Positions 7,701 through 16,035 of a stretch of DNA of 64,000 bases are shown piece after piece. The notes beneath the pieces are model-generated. The model was not told the DNA's origin. It saw only the letters and a list, made by a program, of their open reading frames with translations, and made no database searches. This DNA is from Acidobacteriota bacterium. Its GTDB lineage: Bacteria > Acidobacteriota > Terriglobia > Bryobacterales > Bryobacteraceae. The stretch is from contig JAPKZB010000087.1 in the NCBI GenBank assembly GCA_026393985.1, positions 1-64,000 of the forward strand, written 5' to 3'. The position numbers were made by a program, and so were the translations under genes. How positions within the stretch are numbered: the first letter of the stretch is position 1; every line of letters starts with the position of its first letter.

Positions 7701-8701
7701 CGCAGCCCGATGAAGCCCTGCGCCAGGCCGCCGCCGCGGGCGCGCTGCGGACCCCGGCCGGCCTCGCCGCCCAGGTCCGCCGGATGCTCCAAGATCCCAA
7801 GGCCGCGCGCCTGTCGAGCGAATTCGGCGCCGCCTGGCTCCACGTCGCCGGCTTCGACACCCTCGACGAAAAAAGCGAACGCCACTTCCCGGAGTTCGCC
7901 GCCCTGCGCGGCCCCATGTACGAAGAGACCCTGCGCTTCTTCACCGACTTCTTCGCCAACGGCCGGTCCATCCTGAGCCTCCTCGATGCCGACCATACCT
8001 TCGTCAACGAACCGCTCGCCCGCCACTACGGCATCGCCGGCGTTACCGGCGATGCCTGGCAGCGCGTCGCCGGCATGAAGGCCCGCGGCCGCGGCGGCGT
8101 CCTCGGCCAGGCGGCGACCCTCGCCAAACACTCGGGCGCCTCGCGCACCAGCCCCATCCTTCGCGGTAACTGGGTCGCCGAAATGCTCCTCGGGGACAAG
8201 CTCCCGCGTCCGCCCAAAGACGTGCCGCAGCTCCCCAACGACGAAGCCGGCCTCACCCTCACCATGCGCGAGCTCACCGAAAAGCACACCGCGGACCCGC
8301 GTTGCGCCGGCTGCCACCGTCGCATCGATCCCTATGGCTACGCCCTCGAACGCTTCGATGCCATCGGCCGCGCCCGCGATAAGGATCTCGGCGGCCGCCC
8401 CGTCCACACCGCCACCCGGCTCATGGACGGCGCCGCCATCGATGGCCTCGACGGCCTCCGCCGCTATCTGTTGACGCAGCGCAAAGACGACTTCGTCCGC
8501 CAGTTCAACCGCAAGCTGCTCGGCTACGCCCTGGCGCGCGGCCTGCAGCTTTCCGATGAGCCGCTGCTCGACCGGATGCAGGCTCGCCTGGCGGCCAACG
8601 GCTATTCCGTCGAAACCGCCATCGCCAGTATCATCGAAAGTAGGCAGTTCCGGCAGATCCGCGGCCGCCAAGCGGCCATCGAGGAGGAAACCGCCCCATG
8701 A
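4718..8701 (+). CDS. DUF1592/DUF1588-type (PSCyt/PSD) haem-binding secreted protein
   Basis: 1327 residues. A signal peptide is visible (LLRGLLLAAGLAGTIGA), so the start could also be the ATG at 4751. A c-type haem motif CVSCH (about residue 41) marks the PSCyt1 domain. Then NAEYTYTVRDLTG (about 128) marks the DUF1587/PSD3 domain. A long middle insert includes a jelly-roll-like segment. DUF1595 and DUF1592 follow (YRRPITPAEEQ, then LASRLSYFLWSSQPDEAL), then DUF1588 with a second haem motif CAGCH and HRRIDPYGYALERFD (about 1196), then DUF1585 at the C-terminus. This is the full domain order known from planctomycetes and acidobacteria, where these proteins are thought to act outside the cytoplasm in polysaccharide or redox chemistry. 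The exact reaction is unknown. It overlaps the next gene by ATGA, so the pair is translationally coupled. Confidence 0.9.
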   Translation: MAALINSVQPKMLLRGLLLAAGLAGTIGAKDAVAPVVTKYCVSCHGAAKPAGDVDLAKLAGDPISRHARTWQKVVEQVTLGEMPPKGMPRPSEKERSSLLAAVRADLKKAALARAGDPGPVVLRRLNNAEYTYTVRDLTGVPTLDPAKEFPADGAAGEGFTNTGNSLAMSPSLVTKYLDAAKQIARHAVLEPEGIRFSSFTSSRDWTDETLREIRALYARFTEAGGADTVRQQGIDLDRNRGGRLPLEKYLAASLAVRDGLPVATVARRHALSPKYLAALVAALRGTNSSLLLGPLRQRWATAQAAGVAPLAAEIRQWQESLWRFSSVGHIGKVNGPKAWMEPVTPLAAEQEFRRKLTPSESQQAESPQDVTLYLAARQVGAGPATVVWNAPRLLIPGREPLPLQQVPNLVDQLRRRREVVVHATAAVLNGQPAPDEARAAWETFLGQSRQPALSLLTTRIEKTPDFDFVRGWGGGKDPSVLINASEQTVRIPGVMKGRGVAVLPKVTSQAGIAWRSPLAGNVQVDLTLTGVHVGCGNGVTWALELRRGNVRVGLAEAAKAGPATASLAVREGDLLTLVVGPKDGNASCDLTGVDWTINAANRAWSLARDVSADPLRANPQGPWAFFSEPVAAPGVGAAIPSGSLLARWFTAGDPAQRATLATRLEQLLAAPAPVGASPDARLRQQLRSLAGPLFSGVTIAAQPEPITAQAPSLLTFTLPADLVADAEFAVSGAVTHTAAAVQLEVATTKPSLETGLLPSLTAVHDKGGTWSSNNQALTIARPVVAGASARARFAAMFEEYRQLFPASLCYTRIVPVDEVVTMTLFHREDAHLARLLLAPAEQKHLDALWARLRFASRAPLLTVDAFEQLWQYATQDADPSAFEPLRQPIQDDAALFRRQLLEAEPKHLDAVVRLADRAYRRPITPAEEQGLRALYARLRQQELPHDDAIRMTLVRVLAGPAFLYRTEKAPAGAASAPVSDWELASRLSYFLWSSQPDEALRQAAAAGALRTPAGLAAQVRRMLQDPKAARLSSEFGAAWLHVAGFDTLDEKSERHFPEFAALRGPMYEETLRFFTDFFANGRSILSLLDADHTFVNEPLARHYGIAGVTGDAWQRVAGMKARGRGGVLGQAATLAKHSGASRTSPILRGNWVAEMLLGDKLPRPPKDVPQLPNDEAGLTLTMRELTEKHTADPRCAGCHRRIDPYGYALERFDAIGRARDKDLGGRPVHTATRLMDGAAIDGLDGLRRYLLTQRKDDFVRQFNRKLLGYALARGLQLSDEPLLDRMQARLAANGYSVETAIASIIESRQFRQIRGRQAAIEEETAP

Positions 8702-9999
8702 CGAAAAAACATCTTTACTCGCGGAGGCTGTTCCTGCGCGGCGCGGGAGTTACCATGGCGCTCCCGTGGCTCGAATCGATGCCTGTCTGGGGCGATACCC
8801 CGGGCGCCGCCGGCAGCCAGGCCCCCGTGCGTTTGGGCGTACTGTTCGCCGGCAATGGATTCCACAGCAAGGAGTGGTGGGCCCAAGGCGAAGGTGCTGC
8901 GATGAAACTGGGTAAGGTCCTGACTCCGCTTAGCGACCTCCGCCGCAAAATGCTCTTCGTCCGCGGGCTCTATAACGAAGAGGCGCTCAAGGGCAACATC
9001 CACAGCTCGCAGACCGGTAACCTGCTCTCCGGCGCGCCCCTCGCCTCGGGCGGCGAAATCCGCTCCGGCACCAGCTTCGATCAACTGCTGGCCCAGCGCT
9101 ACGGCGCCTCCACCCGCGTACCCAGCCTCGTGCTCGGCTGCGAGAAGTCGAACCCGTCGGTGCACAAGAACTACTCCATGCTCTATAGCTCCCATATCTC
9201 CTGGAGCTCACCGACCACGCCGACCCCGCTCGAACTCTACCCGGCGCTCGCCTTCGACCGGCTCTTCAAAGACGAAGCCTCGAAGGCCGACCAGAGCGTC
9301 CTCGACGCCGTGCTCTCGGACGCCCGCGACCTCCGGCGCGACATCAGCACCGGCGATCAGCGCAAGCTCGACGAGTATCTTGAATCCGTGCGCGACGTCG
9401 AACAGCGCATCGCCAACGCCGGCAAGCGGGGCCAGCTCCAGGGCTGGCGCCCCACCCTCGATAAACCCAACATCCCGCGCCCGGCCGACGGCATCCCCCA
9501 GGACATCGCCGAACACATGCGCCTGATGGCCGACATCGTCGTGCTGGGCTTCCAGACCGACACCACCCGCATCGCCACCCTCAAGCTGAACAACGATCAC
9601 AGCTCGCTGCGCTTCCCCAACCTCGGCGTCGACTACATGATCCACCATCTGCTGTCGCACGCCGATACCCCGGACTGGCTCAAAGTGAATCAGTTCTTCC
9701 TCGAACAGTTGGCCTACCTCGCCCGCAAACTGGACTCCATCCGCGAAGGCGACCGCACCCTGCTCGATAACACCATGCTCCTGTTCTGCTCGAGCATGCT
9801 CACCGGCAGCCACGAAGCGCGCCAGTTGCCTGTCGTCGTGCTCGGCGGCGGGGGCGGCCGCATCCAGGGCGGCCGCGTGCTCGACTATCGCGAGAAGCCG
9901 GACCGCCAGCTCTGCCGCCTCTACCTCTCGCTCATGGACAAAATGGACGTGCGCCTCCCGCGCTTCGGCGACGCCGCCCGTCCCCTCGACGAAGTCTAA
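8698..9999 (+). CDS. DUF1552 protein with Tat signal
   Basis: 433 residues. The N-terminus SRRLFLRGAGVTMALPWLE is a twin-arginine signal, so the protein is exported folded. The body has the DUF1552 (PF07586) features: LGVLFAGNGFHSKEWW near the mature N-terminus, a central LDEYLESVRDVEQRI helix, a conserved LNNDHSSLRFPNLG segment and a C-terminal VVLGGGGGRIQGGR stretch. DUF1552 genes almost always follow a DUF1592-type cytochrome gene, as here with an ATGA overlap, and the two products are believed to act together outside the cytoplasm. The biochemical role of the family is not established. Confidence 0.88.
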   Translation: MTKKHLYSRRLFLRGAGVTMALPWLESMPVWGDTPGAAGSQAPVRLGVLFAGNGFHSKEWWAQGEGAAMKLGKVLTPLSDLRRKMLFVRGLYNEEALKGNIHSSQTGNLLSGAPLASGGEIRSGTSFDQLLAQRYGASTRVPSLVLGCEKSNPSVHKNYSMLYSSHISWSSPTTPTPLELYPALAFDRLFKDEASKADQSVLDAVLSDARDLRRDISTGDQRKLDEYLESVRDVEQRIANAGKRGQLQGWRPTLDKPNIPRPADGIPQDIAEHMRLMADIVVLGFQTDTTRIATLKLNNDHSSLRFPNLGVDYMIHHLLSHADTPDWLKVNQFFLEQLAYLARKLDSIREGDRTLLDNTMLLFCSSMLTGSHEARQLPVVVLGGGGGRIQGGRVLDYREKPDRQLCRLYLSLMDKMDVRLPRFGDAARPLDEV

Positions 10000-10028
10000 A
10001 CAGTGCCGAAATATAAGCGGGGCCGCGA

Positions 10029-10053
10029 GGCCGGCCTAGTAAGTAGGCCGGTC
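10029..10053. terminator. Hairpin between convergent genes, possible bidirectional terminator
   Basis: CCGGCCTA (10031-10038), loop GTAAG, then the exact complement TAGGCCGG (10044-10051), extended by a G-T and a G-C pair. It lies 30 bases after the DUF1552 stop and covers the stop codon of the convergent aldolase gene. There is no U-tract, so termination strength is uncertain. Confidence 0.45.
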
Positions 10054-10896
10054 CTTGCCGTCCGCCGCCCATTTCCCGAACGGCTTCAGCAGGCCCTCGG
10101 CTCCGGTCCGCAGCATCACCATATCCGAAGGACCCTGGAAAAACGTGAACCCTTGCGCGATGCCCTCGCGAATCTGCGCCGCGTTGGCCACCGGCCGGCC
10201 CACGGGCAACCCGTTCTTCTTCGCCGCCGCAATAATCTTCGCCATGGCCTCCCGGTGCTTGGGATGGTCCTGATTCCCGCGCAACCCGAGCGAGTAACTC
10301 AGGTCGTTCGCGCCAATGAACAAAACATCAATCCCGGGCGTCGCCGCGATCTCTTCGATCTTCTCTACCGCGCTGACCTCTTCGATAATCACGATCACCA
10401 GCCCGTTCTTATCAATGAAATCGGCATACCCCTCCGGCGCCGGCCAGCGAAACGTCCCTAACGCGGGACCCGAACCGCGCCGCCCCGCCGGCGGATACTT
10501 CATCGAAGCCACGGCTTGCTTGGCCAGCTCCGGCGTGGACGTAAACGGAAACACAACCCCGATCGCCCCAATATCCATCGCCCGCTTCGCCGTCCAGAGT
10601 TCGTTTACCGGAACCCGGATGAAGGGAAGAGCCTTCAACCCGCGCGTCGCCAGAATCATGTTCCGCGCCGTCTCGAGAGTAATCGGGCTGTGCTCCATCT
10701 CAATCCAAATGAAGTCGAACCCCATCCCGGCCGCCTGCGCGGCCACCTCCGGGCTCGCCGCCGTGATGGTGGCGCCGATCACCGGCTTGCCCTCCTTCAG
10801 CAGCTTGCGGACCGGGTTCTCCCAGGAAGCCTGCCCAAAAACCGAACCCGCGGTGACTCCCGCCAGCAGTGCACAGAAAACGAAAATGTTTCTCAT
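10036..10896 (-). CDS. Exported HpcH/HpaI-type class II aldolase
   Basis: 286 residues. The TIM-barrel HpcH/HpaI aldolase family is clear: GFDFIWIEMEHSP (general base and substrate region), FIRVPVN (conserved Arg of the active site), VIVIIEEVSAVEKIEEIA and IDVLFIGANDLSYSLG (metal-binding Glu and Asp). Such enzymes cleave or form 2-keto-3-deoxy acids and related 4-hydroxy-2-ketoacids. What is odd is the N-terminus, MRNIFVFCALLAGVTAGSVFGQ, a good signal peptide; family members are normally cytoplasmic. It is the last gene of the DUF1553-DUF1501 run, 25 bases behind it. A 10-bp palindrome ACGGTACCGT sits just before the start. Confidence 0.85.
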   Translation of the reverse strand: MRNIFVFCALLAGVTAGSVFGQASWENPVRKLLKEGKPVIGATITAASPEVAAQAAGMGFDFIWIEMEHSPITLETARNMILATRGLKALPFIRVPVNELWTAKRAMDIGAIGVVFPFTSTPELAKQAVASMKYPPAGRRGSGPALGTFRWPAPEGYADFIDKNGLVIVIIEEVSAVEKIEEIAATPGIDVLFIGANDLSYSLGLRGNQDHPKHREAMAKIIAAAKKNGLPVGRPVANAAQIREGIAQGFTFFQGPSDMVMLRTGAEGLLKPFGKWAADGKDRPTY

Positions 10897-10921
10897 ACGG
10901 TACCGTACGCTATCACAAACC

Positions 10922-12325
10922 TCAGACCAACGCCTTGCCTACAATCTCGCCGCGCACCCCGGTCAGCCGCTGATTGAAACCCTGATAGAAGTAAGTCAGC
11001 TTGGTATGGTCCATGCCCAGCAGATGGAGCAGCGTCGCGTGCAGGTCGGAGACATGCACCCGGTCCTCCACGGCCGCGAAGCCGAGCTCATCGGTCGCGC
11101 CGATCGCCTGCCCGCCCTTCACCCCGGCGCCGGCCAGCCACATCGAAAACCCATGCCAATCATGATCCCGGCCCGGCTTGCCGACGCCCTCGCTCGTCGG
11201 GGTCCGGCCGAACTCCCCGCCCCAGAGCAGCAGCGTCTCGTCCCACAGTCCGGTCGCCTTCAGGTCCTCGATCAGCGCCGCAATCGGACGGTCGGTCTCG
11301 CCGGCGTGGAGCCGGTGGTTGTTGATGCAGTCGTTGTGTCCGTCCCAGGTATCTTCAATGTGCCCGCCCCCGGAGTAGAGCTGAATGAACCGCACCCCTT
11401 TCTCAAGCAGCCGTCGCGTCATGAGGCACTTGCGGCCAAAGTCCGCCGTCAGCGGATCGTCGAGTCCGTAGCGGGCCCGCGTCGCGGCCGACTCGCGGGA
11501 GAGATCGACGACCGCCGCCGCCTCCATCTGCATCCGGTAGGCGAGCTCGTACGAGGCGATCCGGGCCGACAGCTCCGACTCCGCCGCGTGCTCGGCGAGA
11601 TGCTGCTCGTTGAGCTGCTTGAGTAAGTCGAGCGACTGCCGCTGCGTCTGGTCCGTGACGCCGGCCGGCGGCTGCAAATTGAGCAAGGGCGCCTTGCCGC
11701 TACGGAACAATGTCCCCTGATACGCCGCCGGCATGTAGCCCGCGGTCCAGTTCGAGGCCGAGCCGATGGGCCCGCCGCGCGGGTCCGTCATCACCACAAA
11801 CGCCGGCAGGCTCTGGTTGTCGGTCCCCAGCCCGTAGGTCACCCAGGAGCCCATGCTGGGCTTACCGAGGAAGATACTGCCGGTGTTCATCTGCAGGCAG
11901 CCGGAGGCGTGGGCCGCCGTATCGGTGTACATCGACCGGATGACGCAGAGGTCATCGGCGAACTTGGCCGTGTGCGGGAACAGGTCGCTGATCGGCAGGC
12001 CGCTTTTGCCGCGGGGCGCGAAGGCGAAGGGCGACTGCATGAGATAGCCGACGGGGCGGCCGTTCGAGCCGACGGCGAGGGGGCCTTTATACGGCTCCCC
12101 GTTGCGCCGGGTCAATTCCGGTTTCGGGTCGAAGGTATCGACCTGGCTGGGGGCGCCGTTCATGAACAGGAAGACGGCGCGTTTGGCCTTGGCGGGAAAG
12201 TGCGGCCGCTTGGGCGCGAGAATCGAGTCGGCGGCCAGAGCCTGATCGCGCTGCAGCAGGTCGAGCAGGGCGATGCCGGCGAATCCGCCTCCCGTCTGCC
12301 AGAGAAAATCGCGCCGTGTTTTCAT
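10922..12325 (-). CDS. DUF1501 protein with Tat-like signal
   Basis: 467 residues. The N-terminus MKTRRDFLWQTGGGFAGIALL is a twin-arginine signal. DUF1501 (PF07394) is a sulfatase-related alkaline-phosphatase-fold family: seen here are FLFMNGAPSQVDTFDPKPEL near the mature start, the central LYSGGGHIEDTWDGHNDC segment, and LLWGGEFGRTPTSEG followed by GRDHDWHGFSMWLAG near the C-terminus, where metal-coordinating His and Asp residues lie. A GAGGAG ribosome binding site precedes the ATG. It starts 10 bases after the DUF1553 gene, the standard pairing for these families. Confidence 0.9.
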   Translation of the reverse strand: MKTRRDFLWQTGGGFAGIALLDLLQRDQALAADSILAPKRPHFPAKAKRAVFLFMNGAPSQVDTFDPKPELTRRNGEPYKGPLAVGSNGRPVGYLMQSPFAFAPRGKSGLPISDLFPHTAKFADDLCVIRSMYTDTAAHASGCLQMNTGSIFLGKPSMGSWVTYGLGTDNQSLPAFVVMTDPRGGPIGSASNWTAGYMPAAYQGTLFRSGKAPLLNLQPPAGVTDQTQRQSLDLLKQLNEQHLAEHAAESELSARIASYELAYRMQMEAAAVVDLSRESAATRARYGLDDPLTADFGRKCLMTRRLLEKGVRFIQLYSGGGHIEDTWDGHNDCINNHRLHAGETDRPIAALIEDLKATGLWDETLLLWGGEFGRTPTSEGVGKPGRDHDWHGFSMWLAGAGVKGGQAIGATDELGFAAVEDRVHVSDLHATLLHLLGMDHTKLTYFYQGFNQRLTGVRGEIVGKALV

Positions 12326-12335
12326 AGGCTCCTCG

Positions 12336-14714
12336 CTAGTTCGTGTAGGCGAATTCGTTCAGGTTCAGGATGACGCGGCAGAGCTCTTCGAGGGTTCCGG
12401 TCCGCAAAAAAGAGATCATGGCGTCGCGCTCGGTGGGCTTGGGCGGGCGGGCGAGCGCCAGGCGGTAGGCCATCTCGATCTGCGCAGCGGGCTCGGCACC
12501 GGCTTCGCGGCGCAGGCGTTCGGCCAGGTGGCGGGCCTGCCGGTTCATGAAGCCGCCGTTGAACAGCTGCAGCGCCTGCGGGGCGACGGAGGTGGTCTGC
12601 CGCCGGGCAGCGGGGCGGGCGGTGTCGCACACGTCGAGCACCTCCATGAGCGGGACGAGAAGGGAGCGCTTGACGATGTAGTAAACGGCCCGCCGCGAGG
12701 CCTGCTCTTCGGAGAAGCTCTTCCAGACCTTATCGGGATCGCTCGACCCTTCGAGCGCCTCGCGCGGCACCTCCGGGTAGACGAACTCGCCGTACAGGGT
12801 CCGGTTCAATTTGCCGCTCACCGCAAGCGCCGAATCGAGAATGGCTTCGGCTTCGAGGCGCCGGTAGGGCGCTCGCCACCACAGACGGTTTTCGGGATCT
12901 TCGGCCGCATAAGCCTGGTTGCCCGTTTTCGCCATGCGGTAGGTGTTGCTGCTGAGGATCAGCGCGTGGAGTTTGCGGAGCGACCAGCCGTTGTCCATGA
13001 ACCAAACGGCCAGCCAGTCGAGCAGTTCGGGGTGGGAGGGTTTGTCGCCCATGACGCCGAAGTCGTTGGCGGTGCGCACGAGGCCTTCGCCGAAGTGCCA
13101 TTGCCAGACGCGGTTGACGATGACGCGGGCGGTGAGCGGGTTTTCGCGCGAGGCGATCCAGCGGGCGAGGCCGAGGCGGCGGCCGCTCGAGCGCGGGGCG
13201 GGGGTGAAGACGGGCGGGGCGTGGGCGGCGACGACCAGGGGCGCGGAGGGCGGCACCTCCGGGCCGGGCGAGGTCGCTTTGCCCCGGATCAGAATATGCG
13301 TCGCCGGGGGCTGCTTCGAACGCTCTTCGAGGAAGTATGCGCGTTCCAGTTCGGGCGTCTCGCGCCGGAGGCGCTTCACCTCCTCCTCAACCGGCAGGGC
13401 GGCGAGTTCCTCGTCCAGCTTCCTGGTGAAGTCTTTGACGAGTTTTTTGGCTGCTTCGTCGCGGTCCTTGGCGGGCTGCAGGAAGGCCGCGGCGGCGGCC
13501 GGGGGCATGACGCTTTTGCCCGAGCGCAGCCAGGCGGTGCGCGCGGCTTCGCGCAGCTTGTTGATTTGTTCTTCGCGGGCGTTGTCCCGGTCGATTTCGG
13601 GCCATGTGCCGATGGGGCGGTCGAGTTCGGTTCGTCCTTTGCGCGGCCGTTCGAGGCCGTTGAAGACGGCGATCATGCCGTAGTAGTCCTTGGTGGTGAG
13701 CGGTTCGAATTTATGGTTGTGGCAGCGGGCGCAGGCGAGGGTGAGGCCGAGAAAGCCCTGGGCGGTGGCGTTCAGGATATCGTCGAGCTGGTCGAAGCGG
13801 TCTTCGGCGGGGTCGGCCGGTTCGTCGTCCCAGGGGCCCAGCCGGAGGAAGCCGGTGGCGAGGAGGGTTTCGGCGTTGGCGTTGGGCAGTTCATCGCCGG
13901 CTAACTGTTCGATGACGAATTGGTTGAAGGGTTTGTCGGCCTGGAGCGAGCGGATGACATAGTCGCGATACTTCCAGACTTTGGGTTTGACGTCGTCGCG
14001 TTCGTAGCCGTTGGTGTCGCCGTAGCGCACGACGTCGAGCCAGTGGCGGGCCCAGCGTTCGGCGTGGGCGGGCTGTTGGAGCAGTTCCTGCGCGAGGCTG
14101 TCCCAGTCGCCGCGGAAGCGGTCCTGTTCGGCGAGGGAGGGCGGCAGGCCGGTGAGGTCGACATAGATGCGCCGGAGCAGGTCGGGCGGGGCGGCAGGGG
14201 GGGCGGGGCGCCAGCCTTTGGTTTCGAGCCGGGCGAGGATAAAGGCGTCGATGGGGTTGCGAACCCATCTGGTATCGCGGACCGGCGGGAGGGCGGGCGC
14301 GGCGCGGAGGGGTTGAAAGGCCCAGTGGCTGAGGCGGGGATCGGGTTTAGCCGCCAAGGGAGCATTGGGTTCGGCGCCGGGCCACTTGGCGCCTGCGTCG
14401 ATCCACTGGCGCAGTGTCTCCACTTCGGCCGGGGTGAGCCGGGGGCCGGCGGGGGGCATGACCAGCTTGGGGTCGGCGCCGGAGACGTAGCGAATCAGCA
14501 GGCTTACTTTACTGTTTCCCGGCACGATGGCCGGGATGCCGCTTTCGCCGCCGTGCAGGGCGTCGGCGCGGCGGTCGAGGCGGAGGTCGCTTTTGTGCAG
14601 GGCCGGGCCGTGGCAACCCCAGCAGCGGCGGGCCAGAATCGGCCGGACGTCCGTTGCAAAATCCGCTGCCGCGCTACCGGCAGCACCCAGGAGGATCCAG
14701 ATGAGCCACACCAC
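12336..14714 (-). CDS. PSCyt1-DUF1549-DUF1553 haem-binding protein
   Basis: 792 residues, read from GTG 14714 (a second GTG follows at once at 14711). Residues 1-17 are a signal peptide. CWGCH (about residue 33) with HGGESGIPAIVPG and VMPPAGPRLT is the PSCyt1 haem domain. HWAFQPLR opens DUF1549 (PSCyt2), which includes the second haem motif CARCHNHKFEPL at about 326. The C-terminal third (NRVWQWHFGEGLVRTANDFG, then LDWLAVWFMDNGWSLRKLH) is DUF1553 (PSD1). Members pair with DUF1501 proteins, as here. They are exported and thought to take part in extracytoplasmic breakdown of sugars or other organic matter, but no reaction is proven. The promoter just upstream suggests a leaderless message. Confidence 0.9.
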   Translation of the reverse strand: MVWLIWILLGAAGSAAADFATDVRPILARRCWGCHGPALHKSDLRLDRRADALHGGESGIPAIVPGNSKVSLLIRYVSGADPKLVMPPAGPRLTPAEVETLRQWIDAGAKWPGAEPNAPLAAKPDPRLSHWAFQPLRAAPALPPVRDTRWVRNPIDAFILARLETKGWRPAPPAAPPDLLRRIYVDLTGLPPSLAEQDRFRGDWDSLAQELLQQPAHAERWARHWLDVVRYGDTNGYERDDVKPKVWKYRDYVIRSLQADKPFNQFVIEQLAGDELPNANAETLLATGFLRLGPWDDEPADPAEDRFDQLDDILNATAQGFLGLTLACARCHNHKFEPLTTKDYYGMIAVFNGLERPRKGRTELDRPIGTWPEIDRDNAREEQINKLREAARTAWLRSGKSVMPPAAAAAFLQPAKDRDEAAKKLVKDFTRKLDEELAALPVEEEVKRLRRETPELERAYFLEERSKQPPATHILIRGKATSPGPEVPPSAPLVVAAHAPPVFTPAPRSSGRRLGLARWIASRENPLTARVIVNRVWQWHFGEGLVRTANDFGVMGDKPSHPELLDWLAVWFMDNGWSLRKLHALILSSNTYRMAKTGNQAYAAEDPENRLWWRAPYRRLEAEAILDSALAVSGKLNRTLYGEFVYPEVPREALEGSSDPDKVWKSFSEEQASRRAVYYIVKRSLLVPLMEVLDVCDTARPAARRQTTSVAPQALQLFNGGFMNRQARHLAERLRREAGAEPAAQIEMAYRLALARPPKPTERDAMISFLRTGTLEELCRVILNLNEFAYTN

Positions 14715-14721
14715 GGGGAGA

Positions 14722-14730
14722 ACTGTATCA
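14722..14730 (-). promoter_or_regulatory. Extended -10 element before the DUF1553 gene
   Basis: On the minus strand TGATACAGT fits TGnTATAAT, and its TGA doubles as the stop codon of the Nudix gene upstream. Seven bases separate it from the GTG at 14714, so the message would start at or beside the start codon. Confidence 0.5.
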
Positions 14731-15159
14731 CACCCGCCGGGCGAGGTAGCGGTCGACCACGTCGCGGGTTCCGTCGGTGATCTGCATGTCGCCGAGTTGG
14801 TCGACGGGCCACCAGGTGACGGCGGCGGAGTCGTCGCCGGCCTGTAAGTGGCCGCCGATGACGCGGCACTCGTAGTCGATGAGCACGTAATGATACTCGC
14901 AGCGGCCCTCGGCGTCGGGCATCAGCCGTTCGAAGATGGTGGCCAGCTGCACGATTTCGACATCGAGGCCGGTCTCTTCGCGCACCTCGCGGAGGATGGC
15001 GGCTTCGAGCCGTTCGCCGGTTTCGACGCCGCCGCCCGGCAGAGACCACCACCCTTTGTACGGTTCGTTGCCCCGCTGGACGAGCAGGATGCGGTCGCCG
15101 TCGAAGATCAGCGCCCCGACGCCGAGGACGGGACGTTCCGGGTAGCGTCTACTGGACAA
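14728..15159 (-). CDS. Nudix hydrolase
   Basis: 143 residues, a normal length for a single-domain Nudix enzyme. The Nudix box GX5EX7REUXEEXGU is complete at residues 43-65 (from GVETGE to REETGL). The N-terminal strand VLGVGALIFDGDRILLVQRG and the C-terminal WWPVDQL motif resemble ADP-ribose / nucleoside-diphosphate-X pyrophosphatases of the NudF/MutT-like type. It would hydrolyse a nucleoside diphosphate linked to another group in the cytoplasm with Mg2+. Substrate is not resolved. The start overlaps the end of the SMP-30 gene by 11 bases, so translation is probably coupled to it. Confidence 0.88.
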   Translation of the reverse strand: MSSRRYPERPVLGVGALIFDGDRILLVQRGNEPYKGWWSLPGGGVETGERLEAAILREVREETGLDVEIVQLATIFERLMPDAEGRCEYHYVLIDYECRVIGGHLQAGDDSAAVTWWPVDQLGDMQITDGTRDVVDRYLARRV

Positions 15160-16012
15160 TGCTGCCCCGGCGGTCGACGCGGATGCGGTAAACGCTTTTT
15201 TGCGCGGTGAGGTAGAGGGTTTGGAGGTCCGCGTCGCCGAAGGCGAGGTTGGCGGGAGGTTCGGGCATTTCGAGTTTGGCGGTGGGTTTGCCGTCCTCGC
15301 TAAAGACGAGAAGGGCTTTGGCGGCCACCCAGACGGCGCCCTTTTCGTCGGTCTTGAGGCCGTTGGGCGGGCCTTCGATGCCGGAGACGAAGACGCGTTC
15401 GTTGGTGGCGCGGCCGGCGCGGTCGAGGTCCCAGAGGCGGATCAAGCGCTGGTCGGAGTCGGTGACGTAGAGGCGGTCGCCTTTGGGGGAGAGGGCGATG
15501 CCGTTGGGGCGGCCGGGGGTTTTGGCGACGAGGGCGAGTTCCCCTTTGGGCGAGAGGTGATAGACGCCGTAGAAGTCGAGTTCGCGCGTGGCGGCCTGCG
15601 AGCCGAAGGCGGGGTCGGTGAAGTAGAGATGGCCGTCTTTGCGAATGGCGACGTCGTTGGGGGCGTTCAGGCGCTTGCCTTCGAAGCGTTCGGCGAGGAC
15701 TTCGACGGCGCCTTTTTTGTCGGTCCGGGTGAGGCGGCGGGCGGCGGCTTCGCAGGTGACGAGCCGGCCCTGGAGGTCGAAGGCGCTGCCGTGGGCGCCG
15801 CCGGAGGAGGCGCGGAAGACGGCGGGTGGTTCTCCGGGCGTGAGCTTGATGATGCGGCCGGTGGGCACGTCGGAGAACAGCAGGAAGCCGTCGCGGCTCC
15901 AGGCGGGGCCTTCGGTGTACTGGTAGCCGGCGGCAACCTTCTCGAGTTGAATTTTCGAGAAGTCCTGAGCCGAAAGAACGGCCGCGCCGGCAATCACCCA
16001 TAGCATCCGCAT
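15149..16012 (-). CDS. Secreted SMP-30/gluconolactonase-like protein
   Basis: 287 residues from the ATG at 16012. The frame continues to 16030, but an extended -10 box ends eight bases before 16012, which favours the shorter start. Signal peptide MRMLWVIAGAAVLSAQ. The body is the six-bladed SMP-30/LRE propeller: YTEGPAWSRDGFLLFSDV with the metal-binding Glu at the start, LNAPNDVAIRKDGHLYFTDP with the Asn-Asp pair, GRPNGIALSPKGDRLYVTDS with the second Asn, and PPNGLKTDEKG. These ligands are those of calcium-dependent gluconolactonases. An exported sugar-lactone hydrolase is the likely role, although the family also contains other esterases. It shares a very compact divergent promoter with the gene at 16036. 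Confidence 0.87.
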   Translation of the reverse strand: MRMLWVIAGAAVLSAQDFSKIQLEKVAAGYQYTEGPAWSRDGFLLFSDVPTGRIIKLTPGEPPAVFRASSGGAHGSAFDLQGRLVTCEAAARRLTRTDKKGAVEVLAERFEGKRLNAPNDVAIRKDGHLYFTDPAFGSQAATRELDFYGVYHLSPKGELALVAKTPGRPNGIALSPKGDRLYVTDSDQRLIRLWDLDRAGRATNERVFVSGIEGPPNGLKTDEKGAVWVAAKALLVFSEDGKPTAKLEMPEPPANLAFGDADLQTLYLTAQKSVYRIRVDRRGSIVQ

Positions 16013-16020
16013 GTTTTTGC

Positions 16021-16030
16021 AAGATATCAT
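16021..16030. promoter_or_regulatory. Overlapping divergent -10 boxes built on one GATATC palindrome
   Basis: The sequence AAGATATCAT gives, on the minus strand, the extended box TGATATCTT (16029-16021), which ends eight bases before the SMP-30 ATG at 16012. On the plus strand it gives TATCAT (16025-16030), five bases before ATG 16036 and eleven before ATG 16042. The two genes therefore appear to share one core element. Confidence 0.45.
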
Positions 16031-16035
16031 GTGCC

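Noticed and set aside
5834..8671. Long minus-strand open frame of 945 codons antisense to the DUF1592 gene
   Set aside because: Glycine/alanine/valine-rich low-complexity translation with no family motif; it is the expected shadow of a high-GC gene on the other strand.
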